A stretch of DNA of 64,000 bases from Sphingopyxis sp. (GTDB taxonomy: Bacteria > Pseudomonadota > Alphaproteobacteria > Sphingomonadales > Sphingomonadaceae). The notes beneath the pieces were generated by a model. It saw nothing but the letters and a program-made list of their open reading frames with translations, did not search any database and was not told where the DNA came from. The DNA is taken from the NCBI GenBank assembly GCA_002733865.1, contig NVXM01000002.1, positions 1-64,000 of the forward strand, in the 5' to 3' direction. The translations under genes were made by a program, and so were the position numbers. Position 1 is the stretch's first letter. Each line of letters starts with the position of its first letter. Of the stretch, positions 38,008 through 47,871 are shown one piece after another.

Positions 38008-38117
38008 TGTGCTTTCAATACAACAGTTTCGTTGCGAGAATAGCACTAATATTGCAAAAATATCACGGTTCAGCGATGCAGTCAGTCATTTCATCGCGTC
38101 ATGACGTCTCAGCCCGT

Positions 38118-39539
38118 CTATTTGGATTGAGTTGGATCAATTTGATATTCGTTGAGCTTCTTGCGCAACGTGTTGCGATTGATCCCCAGAATTTTGGCCG
38201 CCTTGATTTGATTGCCCTGCGCATGATGCATCATCTCGATCAGCAGGGGTTTTTCAAATTTTTCCAGCGCCTGAGCATATAGATTTTCTTTGTCGGGCGC
38301 CGCCATCAGGCTCAGGACCATCGACTTGATATGGCCCTCAAAATCCATATTCGCCGATTCCACGCGGTCCTCGCCCCGTTCTGCGGCAAGGATGTGACGG
38401 ATGGCATCCTCGGAGAGCGTGTCTTCCCGTCCGGTAACGACGAGGCGGTAGATAACGTTTTTCAACTCCCTGACATTGCCGCGCCAGTAGTTGTGGCACA
38501 GTAGGTTCATCCCCTCTGGCGAAATCTGCTTGTGTGGCAGTCCTTCGGTCACGGCCAGTTTGAGGAAATGATTGGTCAGTGCGGGGATATCGCTGGCCCG
38601 TTCCCGCAACGGCGGCAATTCGATGGGGACGACATTGATCCGGTAATAGAGATCTTCGCGGAACTTCCCCTCCTCGATCAATTCAAGGAAATCATGGTTT
38701 GTCGCGGCAATGATCCGAACGTCCAGCTTGACCAGGCCCTTGCCCCCAACCCTGCTGATTTCGCCGGATTGGAGCGCGCGCAGCAAACGGGTTTGCGCGT
38801 GCATGGGCATATCGCCAATCTCATCAAGGAAAAGGGTGCCGCCCTGCGCCTGCTCAAATTTGCCGGCCGCACTGGCTACGGCTCCGGTAAAGGCGCCTTT
38901 TTCATGGCCGAACAATTCCGCTTCGATCAGTTCCGAGGGAATGGCGGCCATGTTGACCGCGACAAACGGTCCGGTCTTGCGGTGGCCGAGGCTGTGGATA
39001 GCCTCGGCCACCAGTTCCTTGCCAGTGCCTGACTCGCCCAGCACCAGAACCGACAGATCGTTCTTGAGCAGCCGGGCGATCATACGGTAGACATCCTGCA
39101 TCGCCGGGCTTCGGCCGACCAGTGGCAGGCTTTCTTCATCCATCGACGGTTCGGTGGGCTGCATATTTTTCGGCTTCAGGGCCTGGCCGACCACCTTGAC
39201 CAGCTCGTCGAGATCAAAGGGCTTTGGCAGATATTCGAAAGCACCGGTTTCCGATGCGCGGACCGCCGTATTGAGTGTGTTCTGGGCGGAAATGATGATG
39301 ATCGGGATGTCCGGATGAGTTTCTTTCACGGTGCCCAGCGAGGAAATGCCGTCGCCCTCCCCCTCGCCCAGCCCGACGTCGGTCAAAAGCAAATCATAGG
39401 CGCTGCTCGCCATTAACGCGTCGCGCTCGGCAATCGACTTGCAATTTTCTACGTCATAGCCCTCAGCCCGCAATGCCGTGATGATGACATGGCTGACCGA
39501 CAGATCGTCTTCGACTAATATGATTTTTTCATTGGCCAT
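38118..39539 (-). CDS. ntrC: NtrC (NRI) sigma-54-dependent response regulator
   Basis: 473 residues. Receiver 1-120 ('LVEDDLSV', 'LLLTDVGLG'), AAA+ with Walker A 'GESGTGKE', an intact 'GAFTGA' and Walker B 'GTLFLDEIGDMP', and a Fis-type DNA-binding end ('GNQIKAAKILGINRNTLRKKLNEY'). It activates nitrogen-assimilation genes with sigma-54. It sits between ntrB (15 nt) and ntrY. Unlike NtrX in the same cluster, its sigma-54 contact loop is complete. Confidence 0.96.
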   Translation of the reverse strand: MANEKIILVEDDLSVSHVIITALRAEGYDVENCKSIAERDALMASSAYDLLLTDVGLGEGEGDGISSLGTVKETHPDIPIIIISAQNTLNTAVRASETGAFEYLPKPFDLDELVKVVGQALKPKNMQPTEPSMDEESLPLVGRSPAMQDVYRMIARLLKNDLSVLVLGESGTGKELVAEAIHSLGHRKTGPFVAVNMAAIPSELIEAELFGHEKGAFTGAVASAAGKFEQAQGGTLFLDEIGDMPMHAQTRLLRALQSGEISRVGGKGLVKLDVRIIAATNHDFLELIEEGKFREDLYYRINVVPIELPPLRERASDIPALTNHFLKLAVTEGLPHKQISPEGMNLLCHNYWRGNVRELKNVIYRLVVTGREDTLSEDAIRHILAAERGEDRVESANMDFEGHIKSMVLSLMAAPDKENLYAQALEKFEKPLLIEMMHHAQGNQIKAAKILGINRNTLRKKLNEYQIDPTQSK

Positions 39540-39554
39540 GATTATGTCCTGCGG

Positions 39555-40628
39555 TCAGCTCTTGGGTGCAACGGGGAGGAAAAGCGTGAAGCGGCTCATC
39601 TCCTCCTGATTTTCGCGATCGTAGCGGATCCGGCCGTTCATATCGCGCATCAGCTTTTTGACGAGGGCGAGGCCAAGCCCCTGCCCTTCTTTCTTGGTGG
39701 AAACGAAGGGGGAGAAAATTTCGCGCTCGAGTTCCGGCGGGACGCCCGGGCCGTTATCGCAGACCATGATCTGGATCGGGAGACGGATTGCTGCGGTCTG
39801 GCCCTGCGCTGACAGGGAGGCGCCGAAACTGTAGCGGGTGACGATGCGGATCTCCGGGCTCGGGAGATGCTTGGTCGCATCGACCGCATTGGCCAGCAGA
39901 TTGGTGAGCACCTGCATCATCGCCTCCGGGTCGATCAGGGCGTCGGGCAGGGATGGATCAAATTTGTCGTTGATCCGCACCGCCTGCCCCGTCGCTGCCT
40001 CGATCGACTGGCGGGCGCTGTCGATCAGCGAATGGATGTTGATGGCCTTGATCTGGGCAGGTTGATTGGAGGACAGCGTCTGCATCCGGTTCAGCAGATT
40101 GACCACCCGCTCGACTTCGGCGGTGATCATCTGGGTTAGCGGTTTTTGCGATTCGTCGAGATTGCGGTCCAGCAATTGCGCTGCGCCCCGGATCGCGGCG
40201 AGCGGATTTTTTATCTCGTGGCTGAGGATGTCCGGCGCACGGATGGCGAGATCAGAGGGGTCCGGATTCTCGTTTTCCAGGATCGGGCCGTCCTGCGGTA
40301 GTACCGACAGCGATATCAGACGCCATTCGGAGTCCGACGCCAGCGGATGGATGTCAAAATCGACAATGCCCAGTTTGCGATCTTCGCTGGTAACCATCAC
40401 GCTGCGGGCGGTCAGGCTGATATCCGGCTCCGTCAGGGCAGCTTGCAGTCGCGCGTCTGAGAATTGCAGGACATCGTCGATACGGCGGCCGAGCAGATTT
40501 TTTGCGCTGGTCCCGAACAGAGCTTCACCGGAAGGATTGACGCGGGTTATCAGATGCCCTGTGTCCAGAATGATCAAAGCATGGCTGAGCCCTGCCAGAA
40601 TTTGCTCTCCCGAAGGAATCGCGTCCAT
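39555..40628 (-). CDS. ntrB: NtrB (NRII) nitrogen sensor histidine kinase
   Basis: 357 residues from the ATG that overlaps the dusB stop (TGATG). No membrane helices. PAS domain (about 10-110), HisKA with 'LSHEIKNPLAAIRGAAQLLD', HATPase with 'NLLANAVDA', 'DNGPGVP' and 'GQGLGLALVKKL'. It phosphorylates or dephosphorylates NtrC under control of PII protein. Confidence 0.95.
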   Translation of the reverse strand: MDAIPSGEQILAGLSHALIILDTGHLITRVNPSGEALFGTSAKNLLGRRIDDVLQFSDARLQAALTEPDISLTARSVMVTSEDRKLGIVDFDIHPLASDSEWRLISLSVLPQDGPILENENPDPSDLAIRAPDILSHEIKNPLAAIRGAAQLLDRNLDESQKPLTQMITAEVERVVNLLNRMQTLSSNQPAQIKAINIHSLIDSARQSIEAATGQAVRINDKFDPSLPDALIDPEAMMQVLTNLLANAVDATKHLPSPEIRIVTRYSFGASLSAQGQTAAIRLPIQIMVCDNGPGVPPELEREIFSPFVSTKKEGQGLGLALVKKLMRDMNGRIRYDRENQEEMSRFTLFLPVAPKS

Positions 40629-41623
40629 CAAGCGGCAGCTTTATTCAGCCAGGGCATGTAAAATTCCTCCAGCATTTCCAGCACAATATGAGGATTGGAC
40701 TCGCTATTCGCCCGATTGCGGAATTCCGCCGAACCGGTCAGGCCCTTGGTGTACCAGCCGATATGCTTGCGCGCGACTTTGACACCAACGTCTTCGCCAT
40801 AGAGCTTCAGCATGTCGCGATAATGTTCATTGAGAATCGCATATTGCGTGGCGATATCCGGGTCAGGCAGACGTTCGCCGGTTTTGAACCAGTGCATGAA
40901 CTGCCCTAACAGCCACGGTTTCCCGTAAGCGCCGCGACCGATCATCACGCCGTCCGCTCCGCTTTGCTCAAGTGCAGTCTGGCCGTCTTCTATGGTGCAA
41001 ATGTCGCCATTCACGATCACCGGCAGCGAAACGGCCTGTTTCACTTTGCTGACGAAGTTCCAGTCGGCGCTGTCGCGATACATCTGACAACGGGTTCTGC
41101 CGTGCACGACGATCATTTTCGCGCCGAGATCCTCTGCAATATGGGCCAGTTCAGGAGCGTTCAGGCTCTGATGATCCCAGCCCATCCGCATTTTTACGGT
41201 GACCGGCACATTAACCGCCTCGACCGTCGCCTTGATCAGCGATGCTGCCAGCGGAAGGTCACGCATCAGAGCCGAACCGGCATCGCCGTTGACAACCTTC
41301 TTGACCGGGCAGCCCATATTGATGTCGATAATCTGTGCACCGCGGTCTTCGTTCAGCTTTGCGGCCTCGGCCATTGTCACGGGGTCACAGCCGGCCAGTT
41401 GCATCGAGACCGGTTCCTCGGTTGCGTCCCAGGCGCATTTTTGCAGCGACTGCCGGGTTTCCCGGATCATAGCCTGACTGGCGATCATTTCCGTTACATT
41501 GAGTCCGGACCCAAACCGGCGAACCAGTTTTCGGAAAGGCAGATCGGTGACACCAGTCATCGGAGCCAGAATGACCGGGCTCTCGATTTTCAAGTCACCA
41601 ATGAAGATCGGGTCTAGTTTCAT
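40628..41623 (-). CDS. dusB: tRNA-dihydrouridine synthase DusB (NifR3)
   Basis: 331 residues. An FMN-binding TIM barrel ('[14 protein letters not shown]', 'SMQLAGCDP', '[22 protein letters not shown]' region), active-site Cys in 'NMGCP', and the phosphate site '[15 protein letters not shown]'. It reduces uridines of the tRNA D-loop. It leads the dusB-ntrBC operon, as in many alphaproteobacteria. Confidence 0.96.
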   Translation of the reverse strand: MKLDPIFIGDLKIESPVILAPMTGVTDLPFRKLVRRFGSGLNVTEMIASQAMIRETRQSLQKCAWDATEEPVSMQLAGCDPVTMAEAAKLNEDRGAQIIDINMGCPVKKVVNGDAGSALMRDLPLAASLIKATVEAVNVPVTVKMRMGWDHQSLNAPELAHIAEDLGAKMIVVHGRTRCQMYRDSADWNFVSKVKQAVSLPVIVNGDICTIEDGQTALEQSGADGVMIGRGAYGKPWLLGQFMHWFKTGERLPDPDIATQYAILNEHYRDMLKLYGEDVGVKVARKHIGWYTKGLTGSAEFRNRANSESNPHIVLEMLEEFYMPWLNKAAA

Positions 41624-41709
41624 ATGTGCTGCCTAAAATTTAAGCAGCCCTTATCGCCTATTGCGGTGCGAAGCAAGAATTGCTTCCTCGCTATTCTGAG
41701 GGTAGATCC

Positions 41710-42891
41710 GTGCCCATGGCCTCACCGCGTCACGTTTCAGAACAAAACCATGCATTGATCGTTGCGGCAGGCGTTGGCGCGCGTTCAGGGCTGGATATCC
41801 CCAAACAGTTTCAGCCGGTAGACGGAAAGCCAATGGTCCGGCACAGCGTCGAACGTTTGGCAGCACATCCAGATATTGATCAGCTGTGGGTGGTGGTTGC
41901 GACCGGCCAGGAAGAACCGATAGAATCGGCACTTGGTCCGCTGGCAGGCCACAAACTTGTCATCGGCGGCGCAACCCGCCAGCAATCTGTTTACCTGGGG
42001 CTCAAAGCGATCCGGGAGGCGGGCGGTGCCAAAAATGTTCTCGTTCATGACGCTGCCCGGCCATTTTTGTCCCATCAGGTCATCGATCGTCTGCTCGATC
42101 AGCTTAAAAGCCAATCGGCAGCGATCCCTGTTCTGCCCAGCGTTGATACTATGATCCAATTGCAGGACGGCCAGCTCGACCGGGCCGTCGACCGCAACAG
42201 TCTGTGGCGGGTCCAAACACCGCAGGCTTTCGATTTCCTGAAACTGCTGGCTGCGCATGATGATTTTGCGGGAGGTGTGAATGCCAGTGATGATGCCCAG
42301 ATTTTTAAGGCCGCCGGGCATGAGGTAGCCGTTGTCGATGGCGACGAGGCGCTGAAGAAATATACAATGCCAGCCGATTTCGGTGAGGAAGGAACCAAAC
42401 AGATGCGCCAGATACGCACCGGAATGGGCTATGACGTTCACCAGTTGGTGGCGGGAGAAGAGCTATGGTTGGGTGGCCTGAAAATCGACCATGACAAGGG
42501 TCTGTCGGGGCACAGTGATGCCGATGTCTTGCTGCATGCATTGACGGACGCTCTGCTCGGGGCGATCGCGGAGGGCGACATTGGCGATCACTTTCCTCCG
42601 ACAGACGCAAAGTGGCGGGGCGCCGCATCAAGCCAATTTGCGGAATATGCGGCATCGCTTATCGCAGAGAAAGGCGGAGTCATTCACAACGTGGATATGA
42701 CGCTGATTTGCGAAGCCCCCAAAATGAAACCCCACCGCGAGGCCATTCGGCGCAATATTGCCGAAATATTGGGGGTTGAAATGGATCAGGTGAGCGTCAA
42801 GGCCACGACCACGGAAAGATTGGGCTTTACCGGTCGGCGAGAAGGCATCGCCGCTCAAGCCATTGCTACCATTTCTCTGGAGAAAAACTGA
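41710..42891 (+). CDS. ispDF: Bifunctional IspD/IspF isoprenoid enzyme
   Basis: 393 residues. The IspD half (about 10-225: 'ALIVAAGVGARSGLDIPKQFQ', 'DAARPF') makes CDP-methylerythritol. The IspF half (about 235-393: 'RTGMGYDVHQL', 'GHSDADVLLHA', 'ITHF'-like 'DIGDHFPPTD') makes the cyclic diphosphate. It acts in the MEP pathway in the cytoplasm. The fused form is common in alphaproteobacteria. I prefer GTG at 41710, 6 nt after GAGGGT; ATG 41716 and TTG 41680 are alternatives. Divergent from dusB. Confidence 0.94.
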   Translation: MPMASPRHVSEQNHALIVAAGVGARSGLDIPKQFQPVDGKPMVRHSVERLAAHPDIDQLWVVVATGQEEPIESALGPLAGHKLVIGGATRQQSVYLGLKAIREAGGAKNVLVHDAARPFLSHQVIDRLLDQLKSQSAAIPVLPSVDTMIQLQDGQLDRAVDRNSLWRVQTPQAFDFLKLLAAHDDFAGGVNASDDAQIFKAAGHEVAVVDGDEALKKYTMPADFGEEGTKQMRQIRTGMGYDVHQLVAGEELWLGGLKIDHDKGLSGHSDADVLLHALTDALLGAIAEGDIGDHFPPTDAKWRGAASSQFAEYAASLIAEKGGVIHNVDMTLICEAPKMKPHREAIRRNIAEILGVEMDQVSVKATTTERLGFTGRREGIAAQAIATISLEKN

Positions 42892-43409
42892 TGAAAATTC
42901 GCATTCCCGTTGCTCTGGCACTGCTCGGCATGGCCCAGTGTGCCGTCGCTCAAACCAGCGAACCTGCTAAATGCCTGAGCGTCGCTCAGGCCGAGGCATT
43001 GGTAACCTATATATTGCCGAAAGCCATAGATGCCAGTCGGGCTGCCTGCTCCGCGAGCCTGTCGGCTTCATCAGCTCTGATGATTGAAAATTCGGAAAGG
43101 CTCGCCAGCTACCGGGCAGCGTCAGAAAGTGCCTGGCCAAAAGCGAAGAGCGCCGTAACCATATTGGCAGGCGAGAAGCTCCCGCAGGATATGGACAATG
43201 CGGTGTTACGGCCCATTGCCGATGCCATGTTCAGCCAGTTGATTGGCCAGGAAATCAAGCCCAAAGACTGCGCTCTGATCGATAAAATCTATGGCGATCT
43301 CGAACCGATGCCGGCTGCCAACCTTGCCAGTCTGGCGATTACCATTGTTCAGGCTTCGACAAAAGACGGCAAACAACGGGGCATTGCCATTTGCAAAGCA
43401 ACGGCATGA
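42891..43409 (+). CDS. Small secreted protein of unknown function
   Basis: 172 residues, start overlapping the ispDF stop (TGATG). A signal peptide to about residue 20 (AVA-Q). The mature part is helical with four Cys, including 'KCLSVAQAEALVTYILPKAID' and 'ICKA' near the end, suggesting periplasmic disulfides. No recognised domain. Tight coupling to ispDF suggests a conserved but uncharacterised neighbour. Confidence 0.8.
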   Translation: MKIRIPVALALLGMAQCAVAQTSEPAKCLSVAQAEALVTYILPKAIDASRAACSASLSASSALMIENSERLASYRAASESAWPKAKSAVTILAGEKLPQDMDNAVLRPIADAMFSQLIGQEIKPKDCALIDKIYGDLEPMPAANLASLAITIVQASTKDGKQRGIAICKATA

Positions 43410-43429
43410 TGCGCTAACCCTGCAGACAT

Positions 43430-43945
43430 ATGGAAAATCTGCTACCCAGCGAGCTCGTCCAATTGGCCAAGAGGGTCATTGAAGCAAACCGTGCAGCCGG
43501 GCGCAGAATAAGCGTGGCGGAAAGCTGTACCGGCGGTCTGGTTGCAGCGGCCCTCACCGAAGTTCCCGGCAGCAGCGATGTTTTCGATCGCGGATTTGCA
43601 ACATATTCCAACGAAGCGAAGCAGGAAATGCTCGGCGTTAGCGTCGATTTGCTCGAGACATTCGGGGCGGTTTCGATCGCGGTGGCCTGGGAAATGGCCA
43701 AAGGAGCTCTTGAAAACTCCGGCTGCGACGTTGCCGTGGCGATTACTGGCGTTGCTGGCCCCGGCGGCGGAACGGAGAAAAAACCAGTCGGTACGGTCGT
43801 CTTTGCCAAGGCCGAAAAAGGCAAAAACATCGATGATGTCGTTGCTGACCGAAAAAACTTCGGTCACGACAAGACGCGAGCCGATATCCGGTTTCAGGCA
43901 GCGCTGGTTGCGCTGGAACTGTTGCTGCCCGACGACAGCGAATAG
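43430..43945 (+). CDS. pncC: CinA C-terminal-type nicotinamide-nucleotide amidohydrolase
   Basis: 171 residues, the stand-alone amidase form. 'SVAESCTGGLVAAALTEVPGSSDVF', 'GATY'-like 'GFATYSNEAK', 'GVAGPGGGTEKKPVGTV' are family motifs. It deamidates NMN to nicotinate mononucleotide in NAD recycling. The 3' end overlaps the convergent ratA-like gene by 52 nt. Confidence 0.92.
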   Translation: MENLLPSELVQLAKRVIEANRAAGRRISVAESCTGGLVAAALTEVPGSSDVFDRGFATYSNEAKQEMLGVSVDLLETFGAVSIAVAWEMAKGALENSGCDVAVAITGVAGPGGGTEKKPVGTVVFAKAEKGKNIDDVVADRKNFGHDKTRADIRFQAALVALELLLPDDSE

Positions 43946-44379
43946 CTGTCTCCGTAAATTTCGCCGGCGCGTTCGACAAAGGCGCTCGTCATTTTGTGCA
44001 GTGCTTTGGCAAACATTTGCCCCGCGAGCTTTTCAAACACCCGGTTTTTGAAGCTAAACTCGACGTAGAAATCGACGTGGCAGCCTCCGCCGTCCCGCGG
44101 TCGGAAGCGCCATTCATTGTGCAGTTGTTTTAGCGGGCCGTCGAGATAATCGACATCGATGGACTCGTTGCGGACCTTGATAACGCGGGATGAAAACTGC
44201 TCCCTGAAGCCCTTGAACCCGACGAGCACGTCGGCCAGCATTTCCGTTTCGCTGTCTGAACGGACTCGCGTGCCAACGACCCACGGCAAAAATTCCTGAT
44301 AGCGGCCGACATCAGCGACCAGAGCAAACATTTGTGCCGCGCTGTAGGGCAGCTCGCGGGTTTCTCTATGAGCTGGCAT
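43894..44379 (-). CDS. RatA/COQ10-like START-domain protein
   Basis: 161 residues from the ATG at 44379, overlapping the lipA end by 14 nt. A polyketide-cyclase/START fold with '[23 protein letters not shown]', '[15 protein letters not shown]' and '[13 protein letters not shown]'. Family members bind ubiquinone-like lipids (COQ10 role) or, in E. coli, block 70S assembly (RatA). In alphaproteobacteria next to lipA, the COQ10-type role in ubiquinone function is more likely. The Ser-rich tail overlaps pncC on the other strand. Confidence 0.9.
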   Translation of the reverse strand: MPAHRETRELPYSAAQMFALVADVGRYQEFLPWVVGTRVRSDSETEMLADVLVGFKGFREQFSSRVIKVRNESIDVDYLDGPLKQLHNEWRFRPRDGGGCHVDFYVEFSFKNRVFEKLAGQMFAKALHKMTSAFVERAGEIYGDSYSLSSGSNSSSATSAA

Positions 44380-45319
44380 TCGATGCACCCGAGCGCGCCA
44401 GCTTTTCCTCGCGTGCCTGCCGCATTTTGGCGAAATCCTCGCCGGCATGATAGCTCGAGCGGGTGAGCGGACTGGATGCTACCAGCAAGAAGCCTTTTGC
44501 GCGCGCAACCGATGCATAGGCGTCAAACGCCTGCGGTTTGACGAACTCGCTGACTTTTACGTGCTTGGTGGTGGGTTGCAGATATTGGCCCATTGTCAGA
44601 AAATCGATATCTGCGCTGCGCATGTCATCCATCACCTGATGCACTTCGAGCCGCTCCTCACCCAGGCCAAGCATGACACCCGACTTGGTGAAGATTGATG
44701 GATCGAGTCGTTTAACCTGCTCGAGAAGCCGCAGCGAGGCGTAATAGCGCGCGCCTGGCCGGATGGTGGGATACAGGCGCGGAACGGTCTCAAGATTGTG
44801 ATTGTAGACATCGGGACGTGCCGCCACGATAGCTTCGACCGCCGCTTCGGTCTTGTTGCGGAAATCCGGGGTCAATATCTCGATGGTGGTTTTTGGAGTC
44901 GTCCGGCGCAATGCCTCGATCACCTTGACGAACTGGCTGGCTCCGCCGTCGGCGAGATCATCGCGGTCGACAGAGGTGATGACGATATGCTCCAGACCCA
45001 GCTTGGCTGCCGCATCAGCGGTGTGCTGCGGTTCCAGCGTGTCGACTGGCATCGGCATGCCCGTCTTGACGTTGCAGAAGGCGCAGGCCCGGGTACAGAC
45101 ATCACCGAGAATCATGACGGTAGCATGTTTTTTGGTCCAGCATTCGCCGATATTCGGGCAGGCAGCTTCTTCACAGACCGTGTTCAGCTTGTGCTCGCGC
45201 ATCAGCGCGCGGGTTTTTTCAAATTCCGTGCCCATCGGGGCCTTAACCCTGATCCAGTCGGGCTTGCGGATCCGTTCGGGTGGGCCATCGGGCGCGCTTA
45301 TTTTGGTGATTTCGTTCAT
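44366..45319 (-). CDS. lipA: Lipoyl synthase
   Basis: 317 residues from the ATG at 45319, preceded by GAAGG. Auxiliary cluster motif '[12 protein letters not shown]', radical-SAM motif 'CTRACAFC', and a C-terminal '[11 protein letters not shown]' supplying the third ligand. It inserts sulfur into octanoylated proteins to make lipoyl groups. The upstream ATG at 45385 lies in the divergent carbonic anhydrase start and is rejected. Confidence 0.96.
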   Translation of the reverse strand: MNEITKISAPDGPPERIRKPDWIRVKAPMGTEFEKTRALMREHKLNTVCEEAACPNIGECWTKKHATVMILGDVCTRACAFCNVKTGMPMPVDTLEPQHTADAAAKLGLEHIVITSVDRDDLADGGASQFVKVIEALRRTTPKTTIEILTPDFRNKTEAAVEAIVAARPDVYNHNLETVPRLYPTIRPGARYYASLRLLEQVKRLDPSIFTKSGVMLGLGEERLEVHQVMDDMRSADIDFLTMGQYLQPTTKHVKVSEFVKPQAFDAYASVARAKGFLLVASSPLTRSSYHAGEDFAKMRQAREEKLARSGASNASS

Positions 45320-45383
45320 GGCCTTCAAATAGGGAAAGAAAACGGCTCTTGCCACCCCCAAAGTCGATGATATGGATGCAGGC

Positions 45384-46025
45384 ATGACAAAATTTTCAGA
45401 CCTGCTCGACGGCTATCGGCGCTTCCGCTCCGATCAATGGGAGACACAGCGGCAACGCTGGGACGAACTTAAGGAAGGCCAGAGCCCCAAAGTTATGATC
45501 ATCGCCTGCAGTGACAGCCGAGTCGATCCGACCCAGATTTTTGATACCAATCCCGGCGAGACCTTCATCGTCCGCAACGTCGCAGCGCTGGTGCCCCCGT
45601 TCGAGACGACGCCGGGTCAGCACGGCGTGTCGGCAGCGCTGGAATTCGCGGTCCAGTTCCTCAAAGTTGAAGAAGTCCTGGTGATGGGCCACGGCAGTTG
45701 TGGCGGCTGTCAGGCAGCGCTATCCGAGCAGATGAAGGACATGCCACCTGGCAAGGGCGGCTTTATCGCGGACTGGATCACCCTGCTCGACGATGCGCGA
45801 GCAAAGGTAGCCCACGATCATGGCGACCTGAGCGGGAACGCGGCGCAGCTGGCAATGGAGCATGAAGGTGTGCGGACCAGCTTGGCCAATCTGCGGACCT
45901 TCCCCTGCATTCAGGAGAAAGAAGCGAATGGCTCGATTCGCCTGATTGGTGCCTGGTTTGCCATTGCCGAAGGCCGACTGCACGTGCTCAATGAGGCTAG
46001 TGACGAATTTTCGGTCGTTGAATGA
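45384..46025 (+). CDS. Beta-class carbonic anhydrase
   Basis: 213 residues from the ATG at 45384 (45372 is an in-frame alternative). Zinc ligands are in 'ACSDSRVDP' (Cys, Asp-Arg dyad) and 'HGSCGGCQA' (His, Cys). It interconverts CO2 and bicarbonate. The stop overlaps the next gene by ATGA. Divergent from lipA. Confidence 0.93.
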   Translation: MTKFSDLLDGYRRFRSDQWETQRQRWDELKEGQSPKVMIIACSDSRVDPTQIFDTNPGETFIVRNVAALVPPFETTPGQHGVSAALEFAVQFLKVEEVLVMGHGSCGGCQAALSEQMKDMPPGKGGFIADWITLLDDARAKVAHDHGDLSGNAAQLAMEHEGVRTSLANLRTFPCIQEKEANGSIRLIGAWFAIAEGRLHVLNEASDEFSVVE

Positions 46026-46648
46026 CGGGAATCCAGGAAGAATCTTTTCTCAATGACTTGGGCCTCTCTCTTGAGCAGGCATGGCAACTTTTGCGCGAAG
46101 GATCGACCGACCGTCATTCGCCTCTGCATACCCCGGTGGTGGCAACGGTCACCACGTCCGGCACGCCAAGCCAGCGGATCATGGTGTTGCGGTCGGCCGA
46201 CCAGCAAAGCCGAGACCTGCGGTTCAACTGTGATGCCCGCGGAGGAAAGAGCGCCGATATAGACGAGAATGCCGCCGTTTCGGTGCTCTGTTATCACCCC
46301 GAAGCGAAGGTCCAGTTGCGCCTTTCTGGAACCGCGCTAGTTCGATCAACCGGGTCTGAGGCGGATGCCGCCTGGGAAGAGGCTTCGCTCTACGGGCAGC
46401 GCTGTTATCTCGCCGATCCTGCCCCCGGCAGTCCTGTCGGAGCGCCAACGTCGGGTCTGGATCCCGCGATCGAGGGAGTGAAGCCGACGCCGGAGCAGGT
46501 GCGCCCTGCCCGCGCGAATTTTGCGATCCTGCTGGTCGAGGTGCAGACGATCGAGTGGCTTTATCTGGCACACACCGGTCATCGTCGCGCGCGGTTCGAC
46601 TGGAATGAGGCGGCGCAAGAGTGGAAAAGCACTTGGCTTGTGCCCTGA
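46022..46648 (+). CDS. Pyridoxamine 5'-phosphate oxidase-like flavin protein
   Basis: 208 residues with a split-barrel FMN-binding fold: 'PSQRIMVLRSADQQSRDLRFNCD' and the C-terminal 'WLYLAHTGHRRARFDW'. It resembles the PNPOx/Alr4036 group rather than true PdxH; the substrate is unknown. Coupled to the carbonic anhydrase gene by ATGA. Confidence 0.82.
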   Translation: MTGIQEESFLNDLGLSLEQAWQLLREGSTDRHSPLHTPVVATVTTSGTPSQRIMVLRSADQQSRDLRFNCDARGGKSADIDENAAVSVLCYHPEAKVQLRLSGTALVRSTGSEADAAWEEASLYGQRCYLADPAPGSPVGAPTSGLDPAIEGVKPTPEQVRPARANFAILLVEVQTIEWLYLAHTGHRRARFDWNEAAQEWKSTWLVP

Positions 46649-46703
46649 ATGCCGAGGCCATTGCGCGCTTATCTTGACAAACTTTACAATGTTATCGTTT
46701 CAA

Positions 46704-46731
46704 TTAACCGTACTGCTTCATCGGGTATAAT
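46704..46731 (+). promoter_or_regulatory. Putative sigma-70-type promoter upstream of the NYN-LOTUS gene
   Basis: TATAAT at 46726-46731 is a perfect -10 box; TTAACC at 46704-46709 lies 16 bp upstream as a fair -35. The gene starts 141 nt downstream, leaving a long leader. Confidence 0.45.
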
Positions 46732-46872
46732 ATGGCTGGCCGCGCGAACGGAATTCGCCGTTTTTCAGATCCATGCCTGTCATAGAACCGCATCCTCCAT
46801 AATCGACCGGGCGCCCTGTAGGACAGCATTTTTCCTCTTGAACGGCCTCCCCCCGCAGTCCATCACGGGGCC

Positions 46873-47643
46873 ATGAATCAACATAATGACAATATCGCCC
46901 TGCTGATCGATTCCGACAATGCCAGCCATCACGGGATCGACCCGGTGCTGACGGCGCTGGCAGAACTTGGCACCGTCAACATCCGCCGTGCCTATGGCAA
47001 CTGGCGCAAGCAGTCGCTCAAAGGCTGGGTGGATATTCTGCACAAATACGGGATCGAGCCGCAACAGCAGTTTGACCTGACCAAAGGCAAAAATGCCACG
47101 GATATGAAGATGACGATCGATGCAATGGATCTGCTGTTTCGCGGCAATGTCAGCGGCTTCGGCATCATGTCGAGCGACAGCGACTTCATGCCGCTGGCGA
47201 TGCGGATCCGGCAGGAAGGCTATCCGGTCTACGGCTTTGGCAGCGCGAAGACGCCAGAAGGCTTTCGGCAGGCGTGCAGCCGTTTTATCGATGTCGATGC
47301 GCTGATCAAGGCTGACAAGCGGAATCGCGGCGGTGGTAGCAGCAAGAGTGACGCCAAGACTTCGGACAAGCGGGATACGGGCTCCAGCAGCAGCAATGGC
47401 GACAATAATGACAAAGTGGACGACGAGCTGCTCAACCTGCTGATCGATGCCTATCAGGCGAGCAAGCGCGACGCGGAAGGCTATGCGAGCTTGAGCGAAG
47501 TCGGCAAGATCGCCGGCAACCGCTCCAGCTTCGACGTCCGCAACTATGGTTTTTCGCGACTGTCGGAAATGTTTGAGGCGGTGCCCAATTTCCAGACCAA
47601 GCGCGATGATAACGAGCAGCTATTTGTGAAGCGGTTGCGGTAG
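46873..47643 (+). CDS. NYN-domain (LabA/PIN-like) protein with LOTUS/OST-HTH domain
   Basis: 256 residues. The NYN RNase-like domain (about 5-145) carries acidic residues in 'LLIDSDNASH', 'KNATDMKMTIDAMDLL' and 'GIMSSDSDFMPLAMRIR'. A Ser/Asp/Lys-rich linker leads to a C-terminal OST-HTH/LOTUS domain (about 180-256: 'ELLNLLIDAYQASK', 'GYASLSEVGKIAGN', 'YGFSRLSEMFEAV', 'LFVKRLR'). This pairing is typical of RNA-binding nucleases. The RNA target is unknown. It stands alone, with its own promoter-like sequence. Confidence 0.9.
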   Translation: MNQHNDNIALLIDSDNASHHGIDPVLTALAELGTVNIRRAYGNWRKQSLKGWVDILHKYGIEPQQQFDLTKGKNATDMKMTIDAMDLLFRGNVSGFGIMSSDSDFMPLAMRIRQEGYPVYGFGSAKTPEGFRQACSRFIDVDALIKADKRNRGGGSSKSDAKTSDKRDTGSSSSNGDNNDKVDDELLNLLIDAYQASKRDAEGYASLSEVGKIAGNRSSFDVRNYGFSRLSEMFEAVPNFQTKRDDNEQLFVKRLR

Positions 47644-47651
47644 GTTTGCTT

Positions 47652-47799
47652 CGATCCTCCCCGCAAGCGGGGAGGGGGACCGCGCGAAGCGTGGTGGAGG
47701 GGGCGTGCGTCTGGGCGCAGCCGTCTGGGCGCAGCGCCAAGGCCAGAGCCCCCTCCGTCAGCCGTTCCGGCTGCCACCTCCCCGCAAGCGGGGAGGATG
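47652..47799. repeat. Intergenic palindromic repeat element (CCTCCCCGCAAGCGGGGAGG pair)
   Basis: The 20-nt palindrome occurs at 47656-47675 and again at 47777-47796, framing 101 nt that include two copies of GTCTGGGCGCAGC and a GTGGTGGAGGGGG / CCCCCTCC inverted pair. REP-like element; it could form a large hairpin at the end of the NYN gene's transcript. Confidence 0.8.
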
Positions 47800-47871
47800 G
47801 AAAACTCGAACCGAAGCACCCCATAAAAACGCAACTCGTGACTCACGGCTCAAAATCGTTATGTATGCGGC

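Noticed and set aside
46674..46690. TTGACA followed by TACAAT as a promoter
   Set aside because: The spacing is only 5 nt, far too short for -35/-10 boxes; the TATAAT at 46726 is better.
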